Shown: in pieces, positions 16,655 through 29,330 of the stretch
How positions within the stretch are numbered: the stretch's first letter is position 1
How the letters are laid out: each line of letters opens with the position of its first letter
DNA from: Anoplopoma fimbria
Lineage: Eukaryota > Chordata > Actinopteri > Perciformes > Anoplopomatidae
DNA: 64,000 bases
Direction of reading: 5' to 3'
NCBI RefSeq assembly: GCF_027596085.1
Contig: NC_072458.1
Coordinates: 2,304,001 to 2,368,000, forward strand
Program-made: the position numbers and the translations under genes
The notes under the pieces: generated by a model
The model's database searches: none
The model's input: only the letters and a program-made list of their open reading frames with translations
What the model was told of the DNA's origin: nothing

Positions 16655-17095
16655 TGGTTGAGACTAAAGTATCTCAACTTGTATGGGATGGATTGCTGTG
16701 ACATTTTTTACAGTCATTTGTTGTCCCCAGAGAATTAATCCTAAACAATTTGGTGATCTTCTGACATTTTATCTAGCGCCACCAGCAGGACAAAGGTCTA
16801 ACTTATCAAATTAAATATAGCAACATCTACTGGATGTATTTGCATAAAAACATTGCCCAGTAATTTTGATAATTTTCTGGTTTGTAATCCAGCGCCACCA
16901 TCAGGTCCACATTTTTATTTAACCAATATTCCATTCATTAACTAATACCTGCAAAAGCCCCATTGGCTTCAACTCTACTGTACAAAAAATAGCATGTTAA
17001 CATGCTAAACTAAGATGGTGAACATGGTAAACGTTATACTTGGTAAACATTTGTAGGTTAGCATTTCGAGCATTTTAGCATGCTGACGCAGAATC
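16655..17095. repeat. Degraded teleost interspersed repeat
   Basis: It shows worn versions of a well-known fish repeat. Successive phrases are: AGTATCTCAACTTGTATGGG, TGGATTGCTGTGACATTTT, GTCCCCAGAGAATTAATCCT, TTTGGTGATCTTCTGACATT and TAGCGCCACCAGCAGG, the last repeated as CAGCGCCACCATCAGG. It ends in ACTAAGATGGTGAACATGG and AGCATTTTAGCATGCTGACG. Many substitutions suggest an old insertion. Confidence 0.75.
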
Positions 17096-18179
17096 ACAAG
17101 TATATGTGCACATACAAGGAATTTGATGGAATTTTTGCATCTCTCTCAATGTACTTACACAGAAATAGAAATTATAGCAAGGAAATGAAAAACCAAGCTT
17201 GACTAATGGAGTCAAAGAGGTGTAAAATAGGTGTGTAAAAAATAAATAAATAACAAGGTTCCTACTAGGAAACTATTGCATCAGTAGCTTCCCAAAAAGT
17301 ATTTAGGCTCAGGTATGCAGCATCTTAAATTGTTAAATTGCAGACCCAAAAGGTTCATAATCCAGTCAGCACATCCAGTCACTGATTTGGCGAGAAGTAA
17401 CGTGAAGAAGAGAGAAAAAAGGGAGAAAAAAAGATCCCATTAGGCCGACACATGCTGTGTTAAGGAGGTAGACGACTGCTGGGGGGAATACGTACGAGCA
17501 CAATCTGCACACGCTGAGAGTCTCTGCACAGTGCTGCAGCGGGGCGTCCAAAACCGTGACCGGGGTGAATGAGAGGAAGAAGGAGGAAAAGAATGGGAAT
17601 GTAGGGTCAGGCCCCCTTCAGTAACACTTATGTAAGATTACTTACATAATGACACATTCAACTGGTGTGTTTGTGTGTGTGCCTCTGTCTAGACAAGTGG
17701 GGCAACTCAATTTTGGGTGGGGTCGGGGCAACAAGAGGAGGGGTACTCAAGCAAGCCTTCAACAGCAGGAGAGGATTGTGGGATTATGTGTGTGTTTGTG
17801 TGTGTGTGTGCGCTATCAAAGGAGGGGGGGTTGATGGTCAGGAAGGGAAGGTATTAAAGCCTGAGTGGAGGGAGGGGACTGACAAGCATTGAACGCATGT
17901 CCACATCTGTGTGTGCTGTCCAGCTTTCTACCTCTCTCTATCTCATTTCACGGCTGTCTTTCTGAACTTATCTTCACATTAGCCTCTTCTCTCCTTAAAT
18001 TTCTCCCTCTCATCTCTCCTAATCCTTTCCGCTCCTCTTTCCCTCCCTGTCTCTTAATACATTTTATCTTAATCCAACTCTATTGTCGCTGTCATTGTGT
18101 CTCTTTGCTTCTATCATTCTCCGTCCTCAATCCCCTCTCTCTCTGTACTCTCTTTCTCTCTGTGTTTTTGGGAGTTTAG

Positions 18180-18437
18180 TGGGTCAGCAGTGCCAGACAA
18201 GACGCTTGGAGGACAGAAGACATAGTTGCAGAACTGCTGGTGGTTTACTAGTGGTTAGCCTTAGCGTACTTGTGGCAGCAGAGAGGAAGAAGGAGATCTT
18301 GGCGATGGTCACAGCTATGGAGAATGCCTGTCCCAATGGGGTACGGGAGGAGGAGGAGGAGGTGACGTCCCCGGGACAGCTTGGCGTGGAGGGACCTCCA
18401 GCAGTGCAGTCCATCCAGGAAGCAAATACGTCTGGAG
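18180..18437 (+). CDS. mpp6: mpp6 N-terminal extension exon (alternative start)
   Basis: An exon bounded by a pyrimidine-rich acceptor near 18179 and donor TGGAG/GTGAGG at 18438. An ATG at 18305 in a strong context (GGCGATGG) opens 44 codons plus one base: MVTAMENACPNG, an acidic run of five Glu, then a Pro/Gly/Gln-rich stretch. The leftover G joins CC of the next exon to make Ala, directly in frame with the classical MQQVLDNL start. Use of this ATG would give about 584 residues instead of 539. Human MPP2, a close paralogue, has a shorter upstream extension of the same kind. No in-frame stop precedes the ATG within the exon, so the true start is open. Confidence 0.5.
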
Positions 18438-18692
18438 GTGAGGAAAGGAGGAGGAAGAGGTGGGGTGTCACCTGGGAGCGGAGAGATACTGTAGTGTTTG
18501 ATTTTGTTTATCGTTTGAGATGGAGGGATTGATAGAAGGCAGTACAGGTTGTCAGGTTACTCCTACAGAGTAAAGAGGTTGTCAGATTTTTAAGTATCTT
18601 TAAATGTAGATCTGACAATCCTTCAGCGCACTGGTTCCCAAATCCCCAAAATGTCTCATGTATCCCCAGATGAATTTAGGTACCCCTTCATC

Positions 18693-18822
18693 ATTATTAC
18701 ATGTTATTTTACAGTGTTAACACTGTTAAATAATGTACAGTGTTAACACTGTTAAATAATGTACAGTGTTAACACTGTTAAATAATTTACAGTGTTAACC
18801 CTGTTAAATAACATGTAATAAT
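18693..18822. repeat. Palindromic tandem repeat in inverted arms
   Basis: Three to four copies of a 26-bp unit, each centred on the perfect palindrome ACAGTGTTAACACTGT, lie between exact 17-bp inverted arms. The arms are ATTATTACATGTTATTT at 18693 and its reverse complement at 18806. The whole can fold as a long hairpin. Confidence 0.9.
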
Positions 18823-18879
18823 AACACTTTAAAATAACACCAGTTTATCCTGTTCATTTAGCTGTCTATTTCAACCGTT

Positions 18880-19440
18880 TATCAGGGAATCTTTGGACAA
18901 TGTAAACTGTTTCAACCATTCAAACGTTGACTCATTTCTCTTAGCTAACGTTAACTATTTCACCTGTTTAGTCATGATCGTCAAGTTTTAGCCAACAAGT
19001 CAACTGTTGACCCATTACTTTTAGCTAGCGTTTACTATGTCAACCGTTTATTCATTATCTTAAAGATTTATCTAACATTTCAACCATTAACCTTTACTCT
19101 TAGCTAATGTTAACTATTTCACCTGTTTAGTCATGATCGTCACGTTAAAGCTAATAAGTCTACTGTTGGCTCATTACTTTTAGCTAACGTTAACTATTTC
19201 AATGATTTATTCATTTTCTTAGAGTTTTAGTCAACCATTTAACCCTTGATCTTTTTTTTTTTATCTATTTATTTCAACCCTAGCTATCTATTTAAACCAT
19301 TCTGGTATTACCTGAAGATAATTCAACCATTATCTATTAATTTAGTATTTCAACCGTTTATCCATTGCTTTTAGCTAACAATTTGAACTGTTTATTCATG
19401 ACTTTTAGCTACCTGTTTAGACCTCTGCTCCCTTACTAGT
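18880..19440. repeat. Degenerate ~80-bp tandem repeat
   Basis: The word TTAGCTAACGTTAACTAT or a close variant recurs at 18941, 19021, 19100 and 19180, a regular spacing of about 80 bp. Alternate copies are more alike (CACCTGTTTAGTCATGATCG after the 1st and 3rd), giving a ~159-bp higher-order period. More diverged units continue to about 19440. It lies in the mpp6 intron after the extension exon. Confidence 0.8.
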
Positions 19441-22170
19441 CAGCTAGTTTTCATGCACTTTTAATATCAACAGTTATTGTTCAGGCTTAACAGCTGACTA
19501 AAGATAATATTTCTTTCTAATCAAAATGTATTATCAAATTAGTTAAGCTAGTCTACAAACTTACCACATACCGTCTTGCAACTGCTAGTACCTCTGGTTG
19601 GAATCACTGCTTGCTTGTAGAGCTGCCTGTTTTTCTCTCTAGGCGGTTCAGTTCTTAACTTGCATTACTAGAAAAAAAACCACATTTAAATATAATTTGT
19701 TTTGGGTGATGTAACTTGTGTGCCAGTCAAGTTGCTCCTCTGATCTCCATCTAGTCAAGAGTTGTAACAGAGTAAGGAATTCTTAAACAGGGAGGTTCTG
19801 CATCACAGCACACAATGCTGGTAGGTGAACACATAGAGGCGGTGGTTAAATGGTTAGAGAGGCTGCAGACAGACCACAGTACAACAGAGGGAAGAATTAA
19901 GCGCAGGTAAGCAGGATGATTCATTGTATATAGATGAATGAAGCGACTGGGGGGGGGGGGACACACAATCTACTCTAACTGTCCAGTGCTGTAATCTTTT
20001 AGATTTTACAACTTCTTCAGGCCAGGCTTAGTGAGAGGCTCGTAGGTGGTTGTATCTCCATGCCATATTTCATTGGATTATAGGGACTTTAGGTAGGAGG
20101 CTTCTGAAATCTCTAACAGGATAGAAAAGCATCTTAGAGTTGCTGTTTGGTTGAGTAATATACATACTAGCACACGTGGCAGGGGGGCTGTGGACGGGCT
20201 GGGATGAGCAAACATTCCTGAGGTCGTGGACACAGTGACACAAAGAGCTGACCAAGTGGGTGAAGGTCAACTCAGCGGGCACAACAACTGGGGATCCAGC
20301 TGTTATGTTGCTGTATTTTTAGGGTTTGTGTTCAGATGTGTTCAAGTATGTAAGTGAGGTCAGTTTGATTGGAAAACATACTTTTCTCTCAATTTCAGGA
20401 GGTCTTACAGTGACTCATTGTATGTGTGATTGAGTGAGAGTAGTGCTTTCAAGATGGTGGTTTAATGCTTGTTTATGTGCGTGCACATTAGTGTGCAGAT
20501 GTGTTTACTACGATTGCAGCTCTCCTCTGAGACTTAGTGCTTATTCTAGCTTGTAAAACACGGTGTGGGGTCCCCACAGGAACTGAATCTCCTGCTCATA
20601 CGTACTACATATCTGAATTTAGTTTTAGATTGTGCTCCTGTGTCGTCATGCAGTAAATATATTGCTTTATGGATATACAGGTTTAACAGCCTGCAGTGTG
20701 GGTTTTAACCTCCCTCCACTATTTGTCCTTCTTTAAGAGGACCATAAATATTGAAGGTCTGTTTTTGCATGAAGCCTTGTGGTTATGCAGCCTGTCTGTG
20801 CTCGGTGGTTATCAAGCCACAGTGAGGTCCTCGCTGCATTAAATTGCATTTTCATCAGTCTCTGTCTCAATAATACAACTGTGTGGCTTTTGTATGTATG
20901 ATGAATGATTAAACCAACACTGTTAAGCAGTAGTTTAACTTAAGTGCCACTACCCAACCCTTACAAAAGAAGCGAATGTTAAATTCATATTTTCATATAC
21001 AGCATGCCATGTACAGTCTATGGTATGTCCAAAAAAAACATGTGAAATTATGTTTTACACCATTGTATCCTTACAAAAAACTCATTACATTTATATTTTT
21101 GTATATGAATCCTTAAAGTTCACATGTAAAATACCTGAAACAGCAGATGTCATGTGAATTTATCACATACTGTATAATAGAGGAATTTATGACATGTGAA
21201 ATGATGTGATAAATTCACACATGAGAGGGGAAGTTGATTAACACAGAAATACACATATCTTAACCCCATACGACACCACACACAACAATATTTCATAATC
21301 TAAAACAATTTCAATACCCAATTTCTTTTTTTCACTGCATAGAAAAAAAAAAAATACATTTAACTATTAGAGTGTGACTCGGCTTTATGACATAGAACAT
21401 GAGCCAAGGTAAAAGATGATATTCAGACGCTCATAATCATAGAGTGAATCAACTGTATGCAAGTACTGACTGGACATATTTACTACCCACATAAGAGTAT
21501 GTTGACACAGAGAGACATGCACTCACTCATACGCTCGCATGTTCCCATGTCTTTAAGTGTCTTAAATGGGCTTACATGGGCTTTGAGACCCCGGCATTAG
21601 GGCGTTAGCTGGCTGATATATGGTCCACACCTCTCCCTCTGTCTGTTTGTGTGCACAGAATACAAGACTCAGCAGTTGTTGTGATTCTTTCTAACAACTG
21701 AGAAGTTTTTGTGCCTCAGCATATACCAATAATATGTAGGAGCATGTGGGGATAGTTTTATCAACGGACTTTTCCCAAACTGAATATGTGCACTTGTGTT
21801 TATTCTGAATGAAGCAGACTTATTGTTACTCCAGATGGAGCTTTGCTTTGATATTTTTGGGGAACAGGCTGTGTGGTTGGTGTACAGAACTCTGTATTAA
21901 GAGATCGAATGGGCTCCAAACATGGCCACGTTCTCAACATCATTATATGATATTAATATGATATGCGTCATTAATTTTAAGCATTTTGGCTTACTTTTGT
22001 TATAGCTAAGAAACATAAAAGTAAGAGACTGGCACTGATATTAATAAGCCAATGAATTGTCTTGCGTGTGTGTGTGTTTATGCTTTGTATGACTTTCACG
22101 CCTGGCTAACTCTCCTTATCTCTGTTTCTCTTTGTCTATGTCTTTATTTTCCTTATCTCTCCATCCAGCC

Positions 22171-25100
22171 ATGCAGCAGGTGTTAGATAATCTGGGTGAG
22201 CTGCCCACCTCCACGGGCGCCAAAGACATCGACCTGCTCTTCCTGCGCGGCATCATGGAAAGTCCCACTGTACGCTCCCAGGCTAAGGTAGCACACACAC
22301 ATGTCTCGGGGTGAGCAGCTGTGAGCGGGCTAACCGCTAGCCACCTCTGAGCCCCCCCCCCCCCACCCTCACCCTCACCCTCACCCTCATTCTGCCCCCA
22401 GCAGTGCTTTGCTTGCTGTGGCTGAGGTGCTGAAGTACAGCAAGGCTTTGACTAACGGAGCGCTCATTGCATCTGCACAGAGAGCGATTGCACAAATGCA
22501 TGCTGGGCCTTTTATTTTTAATGACAGTGAATGTATTGCAACACCTATACACACAAACCGTTTGCTCTAACACACATTCTCACTGCTGGAGCAACTCCAG
22601 TGAGTTAAGTTAAAAGGTAGCTGTTGTAATTTTCCACCATTCAGTTTATGAATAAAATGTAATAAATACTCCTTTGACTTTTAACATCGTTGCACGAGGC
22701 AGACGGCTTGCTGATTAAATAATCCAATTTAATCAGCGATCCCTACCACACAACAAAATCCAGTTTCATTTACTCATCCACAAATCAAAAAATAAATACT
22801 GACATAAAACACACACAGAGCATTAGAGAGCAAAAACACAACAACCATCTTTCCACATTCACCCTCCCTGACCCTCCTCTGTCTCCCCCAGGCTCACGAA
22901 CAGCTGGAGGAAGTGAAGCTGGAGGCGGTGCAGGACAACAATGTGGAGCTAGTGACCGAGATCCTGGGCGACATTAACAATCTCAAGGTGAAAGACGACA
23001 GCGCGGCCGAGCTGTCCAGGATCCTCAAGGAGCCACACTTCCAGGTGAGACGAGGGTCAAACACTTAATCCCTCACACACACAGGTAAAGGTAAAACAGA
23101 CATGATTTATAGACGTAGTTGTCCTGCTTGTGGATTTAATATTGAGTTTGGGAAGCAATGTACAGATGGCAGATGACACTATTTAAACAATTTTTTATGC
23201 AATATTTTTGTCACCTTTTTACATTCAACACCTCACAAACGCTTTCAAATTAAGCTTTTTTAAGCTAAATTATGCCAGAATTCAGTTTTATGCCACTGTA
23301 TGTATGTATGTGTGAACAAGAATTTAGTCTTGATATTTTGTTGTTCAAAAGTTTATAGTAGAGTGAATATTAAGCTCAGTCTAGAGTTGTCATCCTTTGA
23401 CTCTAGTTACAGTAGCACAGAGCTGATGTTTTGGATCCCGTCCTCATGCATCAATAGAACATTAACCTTTATCCTTAGACCTTCTAGGGGCTTTACACAG
23501 ACTCGACCAATAGGGATTCAGACTTATGAGCCCAGCAAGGCTTTTGCACCAATCAGAGCCCTTTCTGTTGTAAGCTGAAGGATAAGACCCTGTTGACCTA
23601 CTGAGAGAAGAGAGACAGAGTGGCAGGGAGAGACGAGTTGGGAAGAAAAAACAGAGAAAATGAGGGAAACAATTATAACATCAAATACAGAGTTGGAGTT
23701 TACAGACTTGTTTTCTTCACCAATAAATTGCCTGTTTGTCTTAAAAGGCATTGTTATAAGAAGTGCTGGCAGCATTTAAACAGGCTTGGATGATAGTTTG
23801 TGGATGGATAGTCAGCCAACCAACAATTAATTGATTAGATATTGGGGGTAATCCATATTTGGGATTTGAGCCATTAGTATAATTGTTTGCCCCCTATTTA
23901 GGGAAACCCAGACTTCTTAGTTAAGTGTTTAAACAGCTTGGTGTTTACATTTTGATTTATTCATTCTTTAGAAAATCAAACCCAGAAGACACATGATAAA
24001 CAAACTGTTACAGATAGAGTTGACTCTGATACTGCATCATCCTACTATACCATTCTACCATCTGTCCACATATTCTACCTTATATAGCAATCATATCATT
24101 GTGCTTTATAACATAAAGTTACAGTTTTGTTAAAGTGAGCCCATGTAGCTTTTGCTGAACCGTATTCACCGTGGCCACATGTAACATTTACAGGATAATG
24201 CTAAAACATAGCATAGCATAAGTTTGCTCAGAAGAAGTAATGCTGTAGCACCAAAACCACTGAGTGTGTTGAGTTGAACAACAGTGCATTTTATGGCAAA
24301 TTTACTTTTCATTAGTTAGAGGAAGAATTACCTTTTTCTTCTTTCATCAACACTCTGCCACTCAATTTGTCCTCCTATTTTTTTTTTTTTTGCAGTCTCT
24401 TTTAGAGGCACATGACATGGTGGCTTCTAAGTGCTACGAAGTCCCGCCCCCGACTGAGATGGCCAATGATGCGGCAGTGAACAGTGCTCTGATGCAGGCC
24501 GATGCTGTGCGCATGATTGGCATCCGAAAGAAAGCCGGAGAGCCACTGGTGAGCAGAAAATGTATCTGCCTATGTGTGTGCGTGTGGATACTGCTGGAGG
24601 GGAGTGGTTGAGTACACCAATGACCAAGTGAATCACTATGATGTATGTTTGTACGTACGTATGAGTAGATGTCAGTATTATTGTGGGTGAAGGTGAGTGA
24701 AGCAGGGTGCGTGTGCAGCGCTAAAATCAGCTGTCAGGGGATAAACATCACCCTGCTATCTTCTCTTTCTCAGGGCGTGACATTTCGTGTGGAGAAAGAC
24801 GACCTTGTCATTGCCAGAATCCTTCATGGCGGCATGATTGACAGACAGGGTCTGCTCCACGTGGGTGACATCATAAAGGAAGTGAACGGGAAGGACGTTG
24901 GCAACAACCCCACCGAGCTGCAGGAGATGCTCAAAGACTGCAGCGGAGGAATCACACTGAAAATACTTCCGAGCTACCGAGATGCTCCTGCACCTCCGCA
25001 GGTAAACACACACACAGAGAAATCTCAAATGAGATGATAATGTAAACACAAGCACATACACTTATGTAATGAATGGCAGATGTTGGGCAGTGGTACAGGG

Positions 25101-25216
25101 CACGTGATCTGTTCCTCTGCCCTCCCACAATCCCCTGCGCAGGAATGTGAACCCTGGGAGCCCTATTAATAACACTCCACATGTTATCTGGGTCACACTA
25201 GCTGTTTCTGTCTTTG

Positions 25217-25263
<47 letters not shown>

Positions 25264-28200
25264 AACAATGCTTCATGTGCTCGCTCACATGGAAAGTACA
25301 GTAATTTACGATATTTTTAGATGTTTTCCCTCATGCGTGCACCACAAATTGTTCGACCAGTTATGGCTCCTGAGCAAATAGGACATGCACTTGGAAATGC
25401 TAAGAATGCTTAAATTGAATGAAGAGCAGTAAAACTGAATAAGACATAATGCAAAATCTCATTCTGCACTGTGGCTCAGGGAGCAGCGCTGCACAGTATA
25501 TTTTACTGGCTTGTTTTATTGCTTCCTCTGGCTGCTTGTTTAATGGGATACATCAGAGCACTTACCGTTCCTGGCAAAAGCATCCACTGTTGGCGCAGCG
25601 GGAACAGCTGTGTCGGGTGAAGTGTGGGACGTTGGACGTAATGGGTGTGAATGAGCCACCGTTACTGTGTCAGTGTGTGAGACGGCATGCTGAGCTTCAC
25701 TCTCTTCACTTTGCTAGTTTTTTGTGTATGTCACTGTGTTTCGTCCGCAAACCTTTTTTTCATTCTAAGCGAGCCAATGAGTGTAAATTCATTCCCACTA
25801 ACAGTCTGAACTGTGCATGTGTTCATCACAGGTGTATGTGCGGCCATACTTTGACTACAACCCAGCAAATGACAACCTGATCCCTTGCCGAGAGGCGGGG
25901 ATGGCCTTCAAGAAAGGAGACATCCTTCAGATTGTCAACAGGGAGGATCCCAACTGGTGGCAGGTGAGCTTTTCTCCATTTATTTCCTCTGAGTGTCTGC
26001 CATTTAAGATCTCAAGACTCAACTGTACTGATCTGTAATGCGTTGCAGGCGTGCGATGTGGTCGGTGGGGCTACAGGATTGATACCGAGTCAGTTCTTGG
26101 AAGAGAAGAGAAAAGCTTTTGTCCCTCGAGACTTTGATGGATCAGGTATGTAAGTGCGTTTCTCTGGTGGGGATACCTGAACCTTTGAATAAGCACTGAA
26201 ATGTGCTTAAGTGGGAAGATAATACATCCAAAAGTTTCATGTTTCCCTCTTAAGCAATCCTGAAGTTGCAAATATGGATTGGCGTAAAGCCCATCAACAG
26301 GTTTCCTGTCAGACCTCTCTCACTTTTCCCCCTGAAAACTGATTTAAGGCTTAAAAGGCCTGGGTAGTCAGTGTTTCCAACACTTAGAAAATGCTCCATG
26401 CCTGCCCCCGTCTGGCCAAATGATGTAATAGCAAAGACAAGTGAATAAATGTTCTGTCTTGTTTTGTAGGGATCCTTTGTGGGACCATAGCTGGGAAAAA
26501 GAAGAAGAAGATGATGTACCTGACGGCCAAGAATGCAGGTTAGAAGACTTTTCATGCTGTTTACTTCTTTTTTTTATCTGACATTATTAGTATCTCCTTC
26601 TTGCATTGGCTAATAATTGTGCCTGTGTTTTAAACAGAGTTTGACAGACATGAGCTGCAGATCTATGAGGAAGTGGCAAAGGTGCCGGCATTCCAGAGAA
26701 AGACGCTGGTTCTGATTGGTGCTCAGGGCGTGGGCCGACGCAGCCTGAAGAATCGGCTCATGGTCCTCCAACCCACACGCTTCGGCACCACTATGCCCTG
26801 TACGTTGTTCTTGGGTTTTTTGTTTTTAAATTCTGACACACCCTTTGTATTGATTTTTAACTTTAAACAAACAATGTTTTCTTAGACACCTCCCGGCGGC
26901 CCCGTGATGATGAGCTGGACGGCAATTCCTACCACTTCACTACAAGGACAGAGATGGAGGTGGACGTGAAGGCCGGCCGGTTCCTGGAGCACGGCGAGTA
27001 CGACGGTAACCTGTACGGCACTAAGATCGAGTCCATCCACGAGGTGGTGGGCACAGGACGCACCTGCATCCTGGATGTCAACCCACAGGTAAGAGGGGGT
27101 TTAGGAAGGGTAAAAAAAGGTGACGAGGGTCCTCTCAAAGAAAAATTGGTTAACTTAGCAGTCAGGTCTCTTTGAAATATATAAAAGGGACATTATTATA
27201 TTCAAATTATAAACACGAGAGGTTGATTGGGGAATGAGAAATCCTTTTAAATAAAATCTCCTTACTCTGTTACATAATTACATATTTTCGTACATGCCTG
27301 TAATGTTTCCTACTCTGTCTCTCCTCAGGCTCTGAAAGTCCTGAAAACAGCGGAGTTCATGCCGTATGTGGTGTTCATTGCAGCGCCAGATTTTGACACT
27401 CTCAAGGCCATGCACAAAGCTGTGGTGGACGCAGGCATCACCACCAAGCAACTCACGGTAGGTTAACCACTCCCGTGCACATAGTCGTGACATTACCCTC
27501 ATGGAGCCTCCCAAAAAAGAAAATCAGACCTATTAACGCCTGATGATACATTCACACATTGTTATCCACATCTCCATGGGGTGGCCACTGTGAGGCATCC
27601 TAATCAAGAGAACTTTAAAATGTACAACAACACACTGTAAACACACAATGATTTAAATAAAACTAGAAGAGATTTATATCAAAATAAATATTAAATGACC
27701 TTTTTACTCCCCACTTTTAGAGTATTACTCTATATTATATAATTGGACCATTATTAATTATTAATTATATATTAACTTGGATTTTCATGTTTAATTTTGC
27801 TGAGATGGGGCTCAATTAATATATTGCTGGGCCGTTTGATTAACAAACCCATCATTATTTTTGTATAAAATGTTAATCTGGGCTGGAGTACAGATATGTT
27901 TTACTGAAACATAATGGTGTAAAAGTATAAAGTACTGTGTAAATGGTACTTGAGTAAATGTACTTGGTTACTGTACCACTGTCATGATCAGACATCCGTA
28001 CATTCAACTCCTGAGACAAAGTAATTAATGTTACCTGCTGTTTTTTCCTTCCTCTAGAGAGTTAGTCCAATCAAACACTCAGCAGTAACCCTTTATTGTC
28101 CCACCTTGTTATTGATTCCTCCATTACTCTGAGCAGTAATCCTGACGGGTGCCGGGTATCTATCGTCTATAGCTTGCATATGTTTCCTCTGTGTGTTGGC

Positions 28201-28379
28201 AGGACGTGGACCTGAGGAAGACGGTGGATGAGAGCGCTCGGATCCAGAGGGCTTACAGCCACTACTTTGACCTTACCATCGGCAACGACAACCTGGACAA
28301 GGCCTTCGAGACATTACATGCCGGCGTAGACAAACTGTGCAGTGAACCCCAGTGGGTCCCGGTGAACTGGGTGTACTGA
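22171..28379 (+). CDS. mpp6: MPP6/PALS2, MAGUK scaffold protein
   Basis: Core coding exons: 22169-22287, 22892-23044, 24396-24548, 24774-25001, 25832-25963, 26049-26145, 26470-26538, 26638-26799, 26886-27088, 27329-27457, 28203-28379. All join in frame to 539 residues from MQQVLDNL (human MPP6 has 540). Two L27 domains cover about 1-105 and a PDZ about 124-206 ([22 protein letters not shown]). An SH3 covers about 218-285 ([13 protein letters not shown]), followed by a basic hook ([10 protein letters not shown]). A guanylate-kinase-like domain covers about 335-525 ([26 protein letters not shown]), and the end is WVPVNWVY. The degenerate phosphate loop is typical of catalytically inactive MAGUK kinase domains. 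The family assembles polarity and junction complexes through LIN7 and membrane receptors; that role is from family knowledge. MPP2 is similar, but adjacency to npy supports MPP6. Confidence 0.93.
22352..22390. repeat. C-tract with ACCCTC tandem repeats
   Basis: A run of 13 C is followed by about four ACCCTC hexamers, 65 bp downstream of an mpp6 donor. The G-rich complementary strand has the G-run pattern needed for a quadruplex. Confidence 0.85.
25218..25261. repeat. (CA)n microsatellite
   Basis: About 22 uninterrupted CA units inside the mpp6 intron between the PDZ and SH3 exons. Confidence 0.95.
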
Positions 28380-29330
28380 GGACCACTGACCACTCTGAGC
28401 GGGTCACACTGACCCAGCAGCATGTCTGTGACCACAAAGGCCAAAGAAGAGGGCAGAGTTACTAAATAGTTAAAAAACAAATCCTACTGCTCTTTCTCCT
28501 CTTGGGCCTGCACGCTGTGCAACTTTTTTTCTACTCAAAACTCAAAGGGAAAGAGTGCTTATTTATTTTATAACTTTTTATGAAAGATCTTTCTATTCAA
28601 TGTGGAATTCCATTGAGAATGAGACAAAAAAAATCTGGTCACGTACTCTGGCCATATTTTTGCATTAATTTATTGTTGTAGTTAAACTTCTTATTTTGTA
28701 GTCTTTTCCCTTGATTTCATTCGTCAGTCTGTGTTCATGGGACATCCAGGATTCGTGATCTCCATCCAAACTCCAATATGAAGACAAGTAAGAGATGGAT
28801 GAGAAGATCTTTGAGCAGTCATTGTCCAAGAAACCTGTGTCAGTGTCGCACATCATTGCCACGCCTGTGTAGCTGTTTTATTTTCACGTCCAAAAAACGT
28901 AATCCTTTAGTGTTTTTATGTAGCCGTCCCTAAACAGGATCAACTGGGCAGAAGTAAAGAAACTGGCTGTTTGCGCACAAATCCTCCAGTATGTAAAAGA
29001 AAATCTTTATAATGTTCTTTTTCAAGATCAAATACTGTTTAATTTTGTCCAGTTTTGTTTCCTTATACTAGTTTTTCATCGGTGTGGTGATTTATATGTA
29101 GTGTTTTGTCACACTTGATCCATTGATTTGTTTTTAATTTCCCCATCTGGAGTATGACCATCTACATTGTCACTGACCCATTCATCTTTGCTGTCTACAT
29201 AAGCCAATTTGTTAATGTTTTATATATGTGAATGTGGCACAAACCCACTCCTTCCTTATCGTCCTTCTCCTAAGTGTTGCAGTATGCCAAAGCCCTGATC
29301 ATACTCCAAATAAAATTTGAAATTCACCCT
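28380..29330 (+). other. mpp6: mpp6 3' UTR with poly(A) signal
   Basis: Sequence following the mpp6 stop. A canonical AATAAA lies at 29309-29314 and another at 29896-29901, so two 3' ends are possible. No coding sequence was seen. Confidence 0.55.

Larger units (their letters stand above)
8225..18179 (+). other. mpp6: mpp6 long 5' intron(s)
   Basis: About 10 kb between the probable non-coding first exon and the next candidate exon. It holds dispersed repeats, CA and GA microsatellites and a spliceable short exon candidate at 15093-15154. Two blocks (10550-11180 and 13000-13330) have complex, homeobox-motif-rich sequence that could be conserved enhancers. No other gene was recognised. Confidence 0.5.

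Noticed and set aside
22171..28379. Identity as mpp2 instead of mpp6
   Set aside because: Several residues are MPP2-like ([14 protein letters not shown]), but [16 protein letters not shown], the VASKCY segment and above all adjacency to npy favour mpp6. A tree would settle it.
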